Positions 44,486 to 57,842 of a stretch of 64,000 bases of DNA are shown piece after piece. Position 1 is the stretch's first letter. Every line of letters starts with the position of its first letter. Below the pieces are notes generated by a model. It was not told where the DNA came from. It ran no database searches and saw only the letters and a list, made by a program, of their open reading frames with translations. Made by a program: the position numbers and the translations under genes. Origin of the DNA: Adiantum capillus-veneris (lineage: Eukaryota > Streptophyta > Polypodiopsida > Polypodiales > Pteridaceae); contig CM043947.1 of assembly GCA_014529385.2 (NCBI GenBank), positions 121,098,891 through 121,162,890 on the forward strand, in the 5' to 3' direction.

Positions 44486-46306
44486 GATGCATGTGTGCAA
44501 GTGCAATGATTCCAAAAGTGGCCTAACATGGAGGTGGGGTAATTTGATGTGGGGCATTTATTTGCTACATGGGGCAAGCTTGGAATATACACACATGCTT
44601 GTAGTTGAGGCATTTATTTGGGACAATCCTAATGTTTTCTGAACCCTCCTTCCCTAATCACTTATGGGAGATATTTTATCAAATTTTGTCGGAGGACTAT
44701 TGGCACAAATTGGAGATGAGACATAAGTCCTTGAATGAATGTGTATAGGTTGCTGAAGGATACACATTAAGAGATTTGCATAATATTCTAAGTACGTTCG
44801 GGTGAAGTTTATCCAAATATCTTGGAATTGTAATGCCTAATGATCTCTTTATGTCACCTCATGAAAACAATTTTCTTTTTCACGAGCAATGCATTGATTG
44901 CATGACAGAGCTATCCACATCATGTGCAATAGAAAAGAGCTTGAATGAAGAACAAAGGATTACTTTTGAGAGAGTCCTACATGCATTGATTGTTGATGGT
45001 GGGGCCATCTTTTCCTAGATGGGCCTGCAAGGACTGGGAAAATATATTTATATAACTGCTTGTTGTCATGATTGTGTGGCCAAGGAGATATTGCATTGGC
45101 CATGGTATCTTCTCGTATTGCATCATTGCTATTGCGAAATGGATGAACACCACATTCTAGATTCAAGATAATTCTGGAGTTAAATAATTATAGTACATGC
45201 AATATCCCTACTCAAGCTCAACTTACTGAATTTCTTAGACTATGTAAGCTCATTGTGTGGGATGAGGCTCCCATGATGGATCGATATGCCTTTGAGGCTT
45301 TGGACAGGTCTTTGTAAGACATTATGTGCTCAAAAAATCCATTTTGTAGCAAGGTGATAGTTCTTGGGGGAGATTTTAGACAAATCTTACTAATGCTGTT
45401 CAAGGAAATGCGTGCTAACATTGTTGATACTATCCTCTGTCAATTTCACTTATGGCCATACGTGAAGATTCTCAGATTTATGTCTAACATGCATGGGGGA
45501 GATAGTGATGTTGCAAATGCTGCTTATAGACAATGGATTATAGATATAGGAAATGGGACTTTGAAATGCAACGATGAAGATAGAATAGTGGTCCCCCATC
45601 ACATGGTGCTTCCTTTATCTTCATTAGATGGATTGATAGATTGCATCTATTGAAAAATGGATAGAGACGTGGATCACATTGAATACTTCAAAGAGCGTGC
45701 CATCCTTCCTCCCAAAAACTCCGAGGTTGGTATTCTCAATGCTAAGGACCTATATGCAATGGAAGTTGATGTTGTGACATACTTTAGCATTCACACTGTG
45801 ATGGGAAACTCCACACAAGATGCATCCTTATACTTTGAGGTGTTTTTAAATGGTCTCGGCTTAGGTGGTGGATTCCTAGCACATTGCTTGGAATTGAAGA
45901 TTAATGTGCCTATAGTTCTACTATGAAACCTTGATCCAAGTCGAGTTCTATGCAATGTAACATACTTGGTGTGCAAGGGTTGTGGAGGCATAATTTATTA
46001 TAGGTATGCATGTTGGGACTAGAGTTTACATCCCTCAAATATATTTTATGCACTTTGGTATAGATTTGCCATTTTTTCTTAGACGTAGATAATTTCCAGT
46101 CAGATTGGCTTTTTGTATGATAACAAATACGTCACAAGGCCAAAGCATTAGGTTGGTGGGTCTTTACTTGATGATCCGGTCTTAGTACATGGACAACTGT
46201 ACGTTGCGCTTTCATGTGCACATTCAGCTACTATTGAAGATTCTCTTGGGGAACATTGATGTAAATGAAAGAAATGGATCAACAAAAAACATTATATACA
46301 AAGAGA
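44486..46306 (+). pseudogene. Helitron helicase, decayed, copy 3
   Basis: Same motif order and the same inactivating stops as 29320-31140, with almost no base differences. The inactivation therefore predates the segmental duplication. Confidence 0.88.
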
Positions 46307-46315
46307 TATTGAACA

Positions 46316-48182
46316 ATGCCATGTGAAGGCTCCATCCCTTCTTCTCATTGCCGTCTATTCTATGTCCGTTCCGCTTAATATATCATGAATTTCTTGTTCA
46401 GCCACTCTCCATGGCATATTATACTATGTCATGAGAATGTTCCCATCCCTTCTTCTCATTGGCTTTCTTTTGGGTGTCCACTTTGTCTTATAGGTCATGG
46501 ATCAATACAAGTACATCTCCGAGGTGTCTTTTGTTTTCTAGGCGGGTGCACCTTCAAGAAACTATTCATATAATGTGCGTTCAAAGGGTATAAAAAAAAC
46601 CCCTTTACATACATGCTTAAGGTAATAAAATGACATTTTTTTCTTCAAAAACTTACGGGTTTTTCTTAAAATCAATTAAAAAACCCATTCTATTAATATA
46701 ATCTTGTTAAAATTTAAAAGTTTAACAATTAAAAAACCCATTTATTTGAACTCACGGGGTAACTTACATGTCTAAGAGGTGAAACCCTCCGAGTTTGTTT
46801 AAAACATAGAAAATGATACATATCTATGTTTCTATCCATTAAGACATTATGTGGATGCTTATTGTATTTCTTTTCAAATCTTGAAGTCTTTTATGTTACT
46901 TTTAGCAAAGCCACACTTTTGGTGTGTACCTTTGTCACACATGAAAATTGTTATCATTTACAAATACTACAACTTCCAAGGATTTCATTAATGTGATCAC
47001 AAACACACGAACATGTTCATAACGTTGAGTGATCATTTTTAAAAAAATCATGTTAAATTGACCTTCCTATTAACCTGCAAAACTTACCCAAACCGGTAGT
47101 CTTGCTCAACTTTTCCATATTCTGGTAGGCCCATTGGTAAGTTTTTGCCATATCCAGTGGGCCCGCCACAAAAAAAATAGCCCGACGGTTTTTGTTGGGC
47201 TATCACGTCACCAAATCATTGGCTTAAATGTGATCACATGAAGTGTAATTATGTGAATATGATAAAAACACATGGTAATCACAAAAAAATTCACCCGATC
47301 ACGTGATTATTAAATCAAGTCTACAAGACAAGGTGTGTGCACATGAAAGCAGGAATTGACTATCTATACAGTAAGATTGATGGTTTTAATATGTTCCAAT
47401 TGTGTTGTGAACCTTAGGAAACTTCCATCGATCGATGCTTATTTTGGGGTACTATTTCAATGTCGAGTACGATCTCTACTCGGTTAGGAAGGAATGTGTC
47501 TCCTCCAAGGAGCAAGATGATGTTTGGTGGTTTAAGACGTACAAAGGATACTCCATTATTGATGACTAGGAGTACCTTCAAAGGTCCAAATTCTATGAGC
47601 TTATCTACCAAATTTACTTGCGTAAGCAACTTGCACACTTGGCACTGCCATACGAGGCTGCAATAACTGGTACATGTAAAATGTTGGATTTGGTGCTTTG
47701 ATTGCATTGTGTAAAAAAAACACTTTTGCTTTTTTCACTACTTTCATTGTTCTATCCAAGAGATAATCAGTCTTAGGATGGTAAAATGGTCCTTAATTTA
47801 GGGATGGAGAAACTCCAAGCCAATTGACAATTATGTGATGAAGCGAGTTGCATTAATTTTTCTTCTTAGATCATTTGTAGCACAACAGTGTCCCTCATTG
47901 AGTTTTTAACTTTGTCAATTATGTCGAGAGCTCAGCCATGGTCAGGAAAAATATCTTTAGATGTCTTGATACATTTATTAAGGTTTTCATGTTTATTGTG
48001 TTTATTAAGGTCTTCATGTTTATTGTAATTTTTCTAGCTATCTAAACAATACAATTTTTGTCGAAAGACTTGAGTTCTCTGGATACAAATTATTATGTTT
48101 ATACGGTAGTCATTGTTGTGTAAGCATGTCAACTTTATGCATTTGATCTTCACTTTTGTAATAGGGTCTATCACTATGTCGA

Positions 48183-48214
<32 letters not shown>

Positions 48215-50100
48215 GGGGGGGGGCGTATACACACTAAGAAGAGAGAAAACCATACACGTTGCTAAGGTGTAAGATAAATTGTAAAGTATCTCCATGTATT
48301 CTTACTAGACTTGAGCACCTTGGGCTTTGTGCTGTATACGATTCTTCTAGCATGATTAAATATTGAGTTTGTAGCATATATTCACAAGGGTCTGCTCCCT
48401 TTGTGGTAGTTAATATACATGTTAGCTTTTTTATGCATTGATGTGAGCTTTAATACTACAATTATGGAAAACACTACTACCAATGTTATCATTAAGCCCG
48501 AATCCGATAAAATTGAGCCCACTCCTCCAAGGATTTTTAATTTTCAAGCAACAAAGAGAAGTGCTCATGTTGTGGGATCCTCTTCTGTTGATCCGGTGAT
48601 ATCCTCTGCATGTGTAAAAAGGCCCATCAAACATCATATGGGTATGCTATCGATGGTGCAAAATTGTGATTCTAATGCATGGGGGAGATTTTTGCTAGTG
48701 CCCTAAGCCCTTTTATGTCCAAGTCAACTTTGGAATTGATAAGTTTAGCTTAGAAACTCCCTATTTGGTACTTTGGACTCTCAAGTCAATTTCCGCTCTT
48801 GGAGATGATTTTTCATGATAATTTCACTCGAGCTTGATTATCTAAGCTTGTAGATGTTGTGGGGCACCTTTCCATGGCGTCGATGTAGCCTTCGGCCTTG
48901 TGGATGTCCTTTATGACGATCTGAAAGCATCTTTTAGTTGGGTGATGGTCCGGGGGATACTTTCTCGATGTTTGACCATATGTCTTCATTGTTGAAGGTA
49001 TGTCAATGCTACTCATGAAGTTTGGTGGCAAACGGACGCTCCATCTGGCCGTGAGAGCCAAATGATGCTTTGCTTGTTCGAAGCCTAAATCGACGTTTTG
49101 ATCCACTTTTTGTAGATTTATTATGGAGGAAGTTACATGGGCTTGTAGATAACCTTGAGAGCACCTACCAATGAAGTTTCGTGCCGTTCAAATGGCTTGT
49201 TCAAGATTGGCTTCTGCAGGTCCCAAAAAGTTAGGGTTTCTATTTCTTGACCCAGACTCGTATGAAAGGGTTTAGGCATGGTCTTCTAGCCTAGGCTCAA
49301 CCCCCAATCAAGTCTTGTAGCCGTTGAACATTATGATGTGCATCCATAGGGAGTGCATGATGTAAAGCTTGTGGAAGAATCAAATGAATGGTGAACGATA
49401 GAGTTTGTGAGATTTCATTTGCAAGAAGGGTGCTTGACGATGTATGCTAGGTATCAATAATTTGGCTATTGTTATAGTTATTATGTGCCACCAACTGCGA
49501 CTCCACCAAGGCGTCCTTTGTATGATAACGATATGCCACTACCTTTCCATTTGATTTCTAATTGTTCCGACATTTTACATAGAGTATACAATGTCAGTTT
49601 ATGAATTAAATCTTTTGTTGTTTACAAGTCCATTGGCATCGAATTTGGAGTTATTTGTTTTTAAAAAAGACAATCAAAATGTTAAATTTAAGCGTTGCCT
49701 TTTGTGCTAGGTTTTTATATTTATGTAAATCATGCTTTCATAAATTGTAGCCATTATGTATACTTTTTTTATCCTACTATGTGAGAATGGGACAAATTTT
49801 AGGCTTATGTATACATAGATGAGTGAGCAGAACTAAAGTTTTGGTATAGATTTCAAAGCTTCAATGGCATTGATGGAACACTTTTCTTCTATGCACCAAC
49901 ACCTTGGTCACAAAGTTTAGATGTGGTTCAATTGTCTATGCACTTTTCATTGTCATGGAAAGCTAATGTTGTATTACAATTGATTAAATGATTTTAAATA
50001 ATACAATAGACAATGGAAAATCGTATTACCACTTAGAAACATCGTGATGCCAACTTCATAACGAAGCATTCATGCATAGAGATTACTTGCACGTCACTTT
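46316..50100. other. Non-coding Helitron body, copy 3
   Basis: Equivalent to 31150-34930. Scattered single-base differences only (for example near 47727, 48043 and 48331). No supported gene. Confidence 0.5.
48183..48223. repeat. (AG)n plus poly-G, copy 3
   Basis: The G run is 20 nt, against 14 nt in copy 2. Confidence 0.95.
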
Positions 50101-50103
50101 AGA

Positions 50104-50120
50104 GGGGGGGGGGGGGGGGG
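50104..50120. repeat. Poly-G tract, copy 3, 17 nt
   Basis: Equivalent to 34932-34950. Confidence 0.95.
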
Positions 50121-50160
50121 ATATACCAAGATTGTGGCATACTTCTTCTTGATTGCAACA

Positions 50161-50181
50161 GTGTGCGGGTCACACACTAGT
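50161..50181 (+). other. Candidate Helitron 3' terminus, copy 3
   Basis: Same GTGTG-CGGGT-CACAC stem-loop, then A, CTAG and T, as at 34997-35017. Confidence 0.6.
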
Positions 50182-50190
50182 ATATATCTT

Positions 50191-50194
<4 letters not shown>

Positions 50195-50254
<60 letters not shown>
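50195..50254. repeat. (GA)n microsatellite, copy 3
   Basis: Equivalent to 35032-35090. Confidence 0.97.
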
Positions 50255-50260
<6 letters not shown>

Positions 50261-50464
50261 TTCATTCAAGGACTCAAATATCATATATACTCTTTATAAT
50301 GCAGCTTAAATTTTTGGAGAAAGCAGAAGCTATCCACGTGTCAAAATTTCCAACCTTGCAGAAATTGCACATCCTCTTCGATCGTCCGGTCTTCTTTTTT
50401 TTATTATTTAACTCCATAGTCCAATGTTTGCAGCAATCTCGTCGCTTGTGTACTCGTCGCTCGT

Positions 50465-50466
<2 letters not shown>

Positions 50467-50518
<52 letters not shown>
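50467..50518. repeat. (AG)n microsatellite, copy 3, 52 bp
   Basis: Equivalent to 35303-35366. Confidence 0.97.
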
Positions 50519-50522
<4 letters not shown>

Positions 50523-50624
50523 CGTGTCAACTCTTGGCTGCATGGGCACAAGACTGCAAGTTGTGTGTGTTGAAGAGAGAGAGAGAAAGAGACGTACAAC
50601 TAGTCCAAAGGCTCTGAGCATGTG

Positions 50625-50626
<2 letters not shown>

Positions 50627-50676
<50 letters not shown>
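50627..50676. repeat. (AG)n microsatellite, copy 3, 50 bp
   Basis: Equivalent to 35475-35506. Confidence 0.97.
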
Positions 50677-50680
<4 letters not shown>

Positions 50681-50931
50681 CTTAGAAGATAGTATAGACG
50701 TATGATAGTTGGAAGTGCTACAGTAGCCGCTTGCTTCCGTGCAGCCTCTTCGGGTGTGGGTGTGTGCATTACAAATGGTACGAGCGACACAATTTACGTA
50801 GGTGACTCCAAGGTGAGGGTTCAGATACAACATACAAAAATATATATGGTAAGTACTTTCCACTGGAGACCTCCAGGTTTACAATTTACAAATCGAGAAC
50901 GTAAAGCTTGGGGAAGAAGGGGTTAGCATCG

Positions 50932-50936
<5 letters not shown>

Positions 50937-51017
<81 letters not shown>
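50937..51017. repeat. (AG)n microsatellite at the LINE 3' end, copy 3
   Basis: Equivalent to 35765-35833. Confidence 0.95.
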
Positions 51018-51021
<4 letters not shown>

Positions 51022-51053
51022 TTTTATTATCGTCCTCGGAGGTCAAATATGAC

Positions 51054-53597
51054 CTATGGGACCAAAGTTACATGTGATGTAGTATGTGTATGGCTGATGA
51101 GTGACTCTCGATGCTCCAAAATTGTAGTGATGAGAGTCGCAATGGAGAGCCCACACTTTGGCTGGGAGAGGAAAGTGTGTAGGTCTAAGTTATGGCTGAA
51201 AATGTGAGAGAAGCAAGTTCGGATGTGATCAAAAGATGAGCACTCTAGTAGTGTGTGGTACTCAGACTCTCGAACTTGCAGTGAGCATAATGTGCACAAT
51301 CGATTTGACTCTTCTCCATTGCCCCAACGCCCTATCTCGCATCGAAGGAAATGGGAGCTAAGCCGAATTGCTGCGATAGTGCGTATCGCAGACAAGGGAA
51401 TAGGCTCAAGCATGTAAGTGTGAGTACGGTTTCCTCTCTCAGCGAAGAACATGGTTTTGTAGTTGGGGGCAATATAGGTGGTGTAATGTATGAAGCGTGA
51501 CCCACCGGATTTCTCCCAAGCCGTAATACATTGGCGTTGTAGAAAAGCTTCATTCACTTGAGAGTCAATTGAAGCATCATGTAGCAAGTGTAATGCATCC
51601 CATCTCCCAAACCACTTCTTTATGTTTTGCATCCATCCCGTGCTCAAGATCTTGCTTTTATGCGTCTTTTGAAATTTTTTGCTTGCTTCCCATGCAATTG
51701 TAGGAAGTCGATGTGAGGGGTTTTGACGCATCTTTATCATGTACTCCACAACCCTTTCCATACCCATAACCTCAATTGGAAGAGATCCCGACTCAAGAAG
51801 TAGGAGCATATATGGTGTTTGTGTCTTAACTTGGAGAAAGTTTGTAAGAAAACACTTTTGGACATTCTCAAACTCTTTCCAAGTAGACTTTGAGATGCTC
51901 CTGCCCCACACTTCAACTCCATAAAGAAGAACCGGTGTCACCAATGCATCAAAAAGATACTTCTTGAGAACCCAACACTTGATGTTTCCCGCATTACACA
52001 TGTTCTCAAATGCATAATATGCTCTCTTTCCCGCTTCCAAACGACGCATAGCACATTCATGCCATTTGTGATTGGATGGAACCTCAAGGCCAAGGTACTT
52101 AAAGCTCTCAACAACTTCAAGTGTCTCGTTGTTGTACACAATGCATGGCTTCTCCTTATGGTTGGTTTTCACAAGCATAACCTTTGTTTTGGATTCATTT
52201 ACAATCAGCCCACTATGCAAGCAAAAGTTCTCAAGCACAACCATAAGCTTTTGTGTATCTTCTAAAGTGTGTGCTAGAAGCACTACATCATCCGCATACA
52301 ACAAAAGCATGATTACCGCATTGCAAATAGTGACCTCTTCAATGCCTTCTTTTGGCATAAAGTCAAGTACCATTTGTTCCAATTGATCGATGCATAGACC
52401 AAAGAGAGTTGGTGACAATGGACATCCTTGTTTAACCCCAATAGTGCTTACAAAAATTTCTGAAATTTCTCTTCCCATGCGCAATTGACAAATCACCTTC
52501 TCATAGATTCGAGAAACCGCAAGCATAAACTCACTTGGCACTTGGAGTTCTTCCATCCTTCTCCACAAATTGTTACGTGGAATCATATCAAAGGCTTTCT
52601 TAAAGTCCACAAAACAACAATACAATCGCTTGCCTTTCAACCGACTTTCCTCCACGAGAACACGAAGAGTGACAAGATGATCAATGGTGCTATGGCATCG
52701 ACGAAAACCCGCTTGTCCCTTTGCACGCTTGTCATTCTCTTCAGCACAATCACTCAATTTCATGTCCATTATGCACCCAAACAACTTTGCCATAAGAGAC
52801 CCAATCATTATAGTCCGGTAGTTGCTTACATTCTTTACATCCCCTCCTTTATGCAAAGGCTTAACCCAATTAGTACTCCAATCATAAGGCATACCATGTT
52901 GAAGTGCAAGGTTGAACATATCACACATCCACTCATGGGTAAAATCTCCCGTCCATTTGATCATCTCCGGCTTGATACCTTGAAGATCTCCCGCTTTGCG
53001 AGTGGCCAACTTTTCAAGCCCACCGCATACTTCCTCAATAGTAAAAAAAGACGGCATACATGGGAGTGAACCATAAAATGGCATTTTTTCAGTATTTGCT
53101 TGCTCATATAATTGCCTACAATGTGTGTACATATCCACTATACTCAAGTTACCAAAATTCTCAACCCACTTGTCTCTCAAGTTTCTCCAAAATCTTCCAC
53201 ATGCATGTGCCTTTTCTTGGACTTGAAATTCTTGTTGCTTTACTTCCCATCTTCTTCTCTTCTTTTGAATCAATGCCTTGTATGTATGCAAATGAATTTG
53301 ATAGTTGTCTTTGTCCATAGTTGCATCAAGCTTTATCAAGGACTTTCGAGCATCTTGACATTCTTTATCAAACCACCTTTTGTGTGATCTATCTTTGTTG
53401 ATACCATGGAGATGTTTTATGGCAAAGCATTCTTCCGCACAAGAAAAAATAGCTTTCTTGAAAGCTTTCCATTTAGTTTCTAATGGTGCATCACATTGAA
53501 GCTTTGTCATAAAGAAGAAGAAGAAGAAGAAGAAGAAGAAGAGAATTTTAATGCCATAGGAAACTATCCTGAGAGACCTTAAAGATCTATCCGACAA
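51054..53597 (-). CDS. LINE (non-LTR) reverse transcriptase, 5'-truncated, copy 3
   Basis: An 847-codon open frame. LINE sequence starts at Met30 (minus-strand position 53510); residues 1-29 come from the SINE-like repeat and its (TTC)n tail. FVDFKKAFD is at about 329-337, GVKQGCPLSPTLF at about 387-399 and LLYADD at about 432-437. The zinc finger Cys768, Cys771, His781 and Cys786 fits C-X2-C-X9-H-X4-C. About ten amino-acid differences from copy 2 are spread over the protein, none in the catalytic motifs. There is no endonuclease domain. Its termination region is followed by AATAAAATCTAT and a (CT)n tract. The element spans about 51018-53510. Confidence 0.92.
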   Translation of the reverse strand: MSDRSLRSLRIVSYGIKILFFFFFFFFFFMTKLQCDAPLETKWKAFKKAIFSCAEECFAIKHLHGINKDRSHKRWFDKECQDARKSLIKLDATMDKDNYQIHLHTYKALIQKKRRRWEVKQQEFQVQEKAHACGRFWRNLRDKWVENFGNLSIVDMYTHCRQLYEQANTEKMPFYGSLPCMPSFFTIEEVCGGLEKLATRKAGDLQGIKPEMIKWTGDFTHEWMCDMFNLALQHGMPYDWSTNWVKPLHKGGDVKNVSNYRTIMIGSLMAKLFGCIMDMKLSDCAEENDKRAKGQAGFRRCHSTIDHLVTLRVLVEESRLKGKRLYCCFVDFKKAFDMIPRNNLWRRMEELQVPSEFMLAVSRIYEKVICQLRMGREISEIFVSTIGVKQGCPLSPTLFGLCIDQLEQMVLDFMPKEGIEEVTICNAVIMLLLYADDVVLLAHTLEDTQKLMVVLENFCLHSGLIVNESKTKVMLVKTNHKEKPCIVYNNETLEVVESFKYLGLEVPSNHKWHECAMRRLEAGKRAYYAFENMCNAGNIKCWVLKKYLFDALVTPVLLYGVEVWGRSISKSTWKEFENVQKCFLTNFLQVKTQTPYMLLLLESGSLPIEVMGMERVVEYMIKMRQNPSHRLPTIAWEASKKFQKTHKSKILSTGWMQNIKKWFGRWDALHLLHDASIDSQVNEAFLQRQCITAWEKSGGSRFIHYTTYIAPNYKTMFFAERGNRTHTYMLEPIPLSAIRTIAAIRLSSHFLRCEIGRWGNGEESNRLCTLCSLQVRESEYHTLLECSSFDHIRTCFSHIFSHNLDLHTFLSQPKCGLSIATLITTILEHRESLISHTHTTSHVTLVP

Positions 53598-53616
53598 GGA
53601 GAGTTGAACTCAAGAC
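53511..53616 (-). repeat. SINE-like repeat, copy 3
   Basis: Same as at 23156. The (TTC)n tail is at 53511-53541, and the B-box match is at 53601-53609. Confidence 0.45.
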
Positions 53617-53981
53617 TTGTTACGAGAGAGAGAGACTGACAATGGATGCCCGTAGTGCATAGAAGACAATGAGAGGGAGAGAGAGAGAGATCTATAAGGA
53701 GTCTGTGCTTGGAAAAAAAATTCTCCAACAACTTGAAAGCTACAAATAAGAAATTTATAGGTAAATTGACTATTTTGAAAGGTTTTTACACTAATTTTTT
53801 GGAAAATTTTGTAGTTTTTTCACCCTTAAATATAAAATTTAGCACTAAATCTCAAAATCTGTATGTGGGAGCCTATGCATTTTTTGGGAGTATGAGAGAA
53901 GGAGAGAGAGAGAAGGCAAGAGCAATTATGTTGCCAGAGAGGGAGAGAGGCAAAGAGAACCTGAGCAGTAGTGCTCTCACC

Positions 53982-54002
53982 AGAGAGAGAGAGAGAGAGA
54001 GA
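53982..54002. repeat. (GA)n microsatellite, copy 3, about 21 bp
   Basis: Equivalent to 23631-23696. Confidence 0.9.
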
Positions 54003-54470
54003 GGCAAAAATTTCCCGCCAAGATCATGCTCCCATAGGCAGTAGAGAGAAAGGTTCAAAGTTGCATTCAACAACAAGGTGGCGTCCGACCATAGCAGTGA
54101 GGGGACAGGTGATTCACACAAGCATCAAGGGAGGCAAAAATTTCCCACCAAGATCATGCTTCCATAGGCAATACAAAAAAAAAGGTTCAACGTTGCGTTC
54201 AACAACAAGCGATGGCTCACTGAGGCCGACCATAGCGGTGAAAGGACGCTTTGCAGTCGGACATCGAGGTGATTCACATAAGCGTGGAGGGAGGCAAAAA
54301 TCTCCTGTGAAGACCATGCTCCCATAGGCAGTAGAGAGAAAGGTTCAAAGTTGCATTCAACGACAAGCGATGGTTCGTTGCGACCATAGCAGTGATGGGA
54401 CGACTTGGTTTTAAATTTGGACATCAGGGCAATTTGCACAAGTTTTCACGTCGCAAGGTGAGCAACTGTT
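54003..54470. repeat. Diverged ~150-bp tandem units, copy 3
   Basis: Equivalent to 23697-24160. Confidence 0.8.
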
Positions 54471-54489
54471 TGTTGTGGGGAGAAAACCT

Positions 54490-54766
54490 TTTTTTTCAAA
54501 AACTTGAAAAACCTGCAAATAAGAATTTTTAGAGGTGACCTGACTATATTAAAAGGTCTTTATACTAAATTTCTCTAGATGTTGTAGGTTTTCTCACCTT
54601 CAAATATAAATTTGACAGTAAATCTCAAAATTTGTAGGTGGGATTACACCAAACCTATGTTTTTTTGAGCACTACTAGGAATACTCAAGAGAGAAAAAGA
54701 GGGCAAGAGCACTTGTGTTGCCAGTGCACGTACGCATGCACGCGTGTGTGCGCACACACACACACA

Positions 54767-54830
<64 letters not shown>

Positions 54831-55875
54831 CCTGCCAAGATCTTGCTCCCATATGTAGTAGAGAGAAACGACAATAGATGGTTCGTGGAAGTTGACCATA
54901 GCTGGGAAGGGATGACTTGCATTGGGGCCTCACGACGATTTGCACAAGCATCTGCCTCCTCAGTGAGCACCTTCATTGTAAACCACGTCCTCACATTAAT
55001 CAGGTTGAAGGTTTTTACACTAAATTTCTCTAGCCTTTGCATAGGTTTACTAGACTTAAATTTTAGAATCTAGAGGTGAGCCTAAAATTTTTTAGCTGGG
55101 ATTACACTAAATCGCTTTCTTTGTTAACCATGCTCCTAAATATGAGAAGACTTGGAGGTAATTTGAAGGTTTTACACCAAATTCCTCTAGGCTTTGTTGA
55201 TTTTCTCGCCTTCAAATTTAGAATTTAGAGGTAAACCTAAAAAATTGTAGTTGGGATTACACTAAACTTGGGTTTTTTTAAGGATACACAATCCTCTTGA
55301 CTGCAAAGTTGGAAACCCCACATATGCGATCACACTAATCGATTACTTTGTCAACCATGCTTCTAGATATGAAAAATTTAGAGCAATTTTACCGATTTTA
55401 TGCTAAATTTATTTTTCCTTTGTAGGTTTTCTCGCCTTTGCATTTAGAATTTAGAGGTATAGAAAATTGTAGTTTGGGAGCATTGGCTGATACACAATCT
55501 TGATTCCTCTATACCGCTAACTTTGAAATATTACAAATGAGAAGTTTTAGAGGTGAATTGCCTAGATTTGAAGGTATTTATACTAAATTTCTCTAGGCAT
55601 TGTAGGTTTTTGTGCCTTCAATTTAGAATCTAGAGATAGGTGGGGCTAGACTAAAGTTGGGTTGGGTTTTTTTTAGCACTCACCAATACATGATCCTTCG
55701 CCTTCAAATGTAGAATTTAGAGATAGATGGGCTATATTAAACTTGGGTTTTCTCAAGTACTCACTAGTACATGATACTTCGCCTTCAAATTTAGGTTTTA
55801 TAGGTGAATCTCAAAATTTGTACACGGGATTACAATAAGCCTAGGTTTTTTTCTAACACTAGGATACACAAATAA
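54490..55875. repeat. AT-rich diverged repeat family, copy 3
   Basis: Equivalent to 24180-25590. Confidence 0.75.
54753..54827. repeat. (CA)n(GA)n microsatellite, copy 3
   Basis: Equivalent to 24447-24555, with a shorter GA part. Confidence 0.97.
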
Positions 55876-55883
55876 AACATTGC

Positions 55884-56785
55884 TACTTTAATTACTACTT
55901 CATATTAAAGGCAGTGCTCGAGAAAAAGTTTAAAGGTACTGCTACTTTATATTAACAACACACTCCAAATGGATAGTAAAGGCATTACTTGAAAAAAAAA
56001 TTCTCCAAAACCTTGGCAAACCTAGATATGACAATTATTAGAGGTAAATTGAATTAATTTTTCCTAGATTTCAAAGAAGCAAAAATATACATTGTGTGAC
56101 ACGCTTACATGCTTTTTAAGGAAGTTTAAAATAACTAATGATGGATTTTCGAAAGACCTTCAAACTCCACCGTTCGAAACCCTTTTTCTAAAAACTTGAA
56201 GTGGAAAAGATAGAGATGATTGAAGCTTTATAATGGATAAACCTCTCCAAAATAAGTAGATTTTCTCAGTTTTAATTTGGATTTAGGGTAAACTTCAAAA
56301 TTTTATTGGCACTATTACACTAGCCCTTCAAAGGAAGGGATTCCTCTAGAATTGCCCCTTCTTAGAAGAAGAGCAAAATTTTGGGCCACCCTTCCAAAGA
56401 CAAAAAAATATGTATTCACACATCATGCTACCTACCATACTGAAAGCTGAATGTTCTAGATACTTCTTTTCATGATAAATATTGATTCTATATTATTTTC
56501 TTGAATTAGATGCTCTAGATGATGTTTGTATTGCCACAAGAGACCAAAACCCTCTTGAATTTTGTTTAAAAAATATATAAAGATATTAAAATCACTATAT
56601 CCAAAATGATCAAGTTCATTTTGGACGTAAAAAGACAACAACGAACATCAAGTCTTTGCATTTAATGCCCAATATCTAAGGCTTGACTTCATTAATAATG
56701 GGATTTTATCATGATATTTGAAATGTTGTAGGATTACCCTAGGAGATGACATGATCCTTCTTTAATTGAAATACTTGCCCTTCTT
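55884..56785. other. Segment unique to copy 3
   Basis: 901 bp, AT-rich, absent from copies 1 and 2. It is bordered by the direct repeat TACTT (55884-55888 and 56785-56789). It holds another weak member of the AT-rich repeat family near 56270. No gene is seen. Confidence 0.85.
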
Positions 56786-56942
56786 ACTTGAAGGAAAAAT
56801 TCCTTAAGAAAGGAAGATGCATGTCAAATCATATCAGTAGTCCGTTAAACCCCTTTCGAAGGCATCCTTTTAACTTTAGGGTTGGATATTTCTATATATA
56901 AAAATTGGATAGATCAATCCTTAATCAAATATTTATCTTGTG

Positions 56943-57842
56943 ATTTCCAAACATACATAAATCCCTTTTAAGGATATCCTAAATAAGAGATATTGCAAAA
57001 TAAACTTTTTTCCATTTCTACACTATTTCTTGCCAAATCTTTACAAGAATTTTCCCTTTTTCCTATTGTCTCAAGTGGCCAATTTCAATTTCCAATCAGC
57101 TCAAGGCTAAGCTGGGCACACTTTTTCCAACCATAGTACAGTAAAATTTAACGATGTTGATGCTATGTAAATGTAAGGTAGCACAATGAATACTAAAAAA
57201 GGACTTAAGGAGGATGACTATAAGTAGCATTCATGATTTGAAACAATCAATGAAGAGAGTTAAAAAGGACTTAAGGAGGATGACTATAAGTAGCATTCAT
57301 GATTTGAAACAATCAATGAAGAGAGTTAAAAAGCACTATGATTAATGCATAAAATTTTTGAGGAAGGAGAGGGCCTTGATGCATTGGGGCATCCAAGGCG
57401 ATTTGCAAAAGCATTGCCTTACAAGGTGAGCACACCTTTGTTGCTTTTCCTTTAAAAAAATTCAAAAACTTGAATAATCTACATATACAAATTTTTAGAG
57501 GTAAATTGATCATATTGAAAGATCTTACACTAAATTTCTCTAAAGTTTGTAGGTTTTCTCACCTTCAAATATAAACTGTAGCATTAAATTTCAAAATTTA
57601 TATGTGGGATTACACTAAACCTAGGTTTTTTTCCACCACTGCTGGGAGTACTCAAGAGAGCAAGAGAGGGTGAGAGCACTTGTGTTGCCAATGCACAAAG
57701 ACACAGAGAGGGAGAGAGGAAAAGAGGAAAAGAGACATTGAGTGGTAGTACTCTTGCCAGACATAATAACCAATGTTTTGTTCCATAAATTAACACTCGA
57801 GCATGATGAAGTACATCTTAAAGAAAGATATATTTCTAGAGA
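56943..57842. other. Unique flank right of the duplication
   Basis: No supported gene. It holds a 66-bp tandem duplication (57197-57328) and, at about 57360-57700, diverged relatives of the repeat families seen inside the duplicated unit. Those families are therefore dispersed, not specific to the unit. Confidence 0.55.
57197..57328. repeat. 66-bp tandem duplication
   Basis: Two units containing GGACTTAAGGAGGATGACT, starting near 57197 and 57263, essentially identical. Confidence 0.93.
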
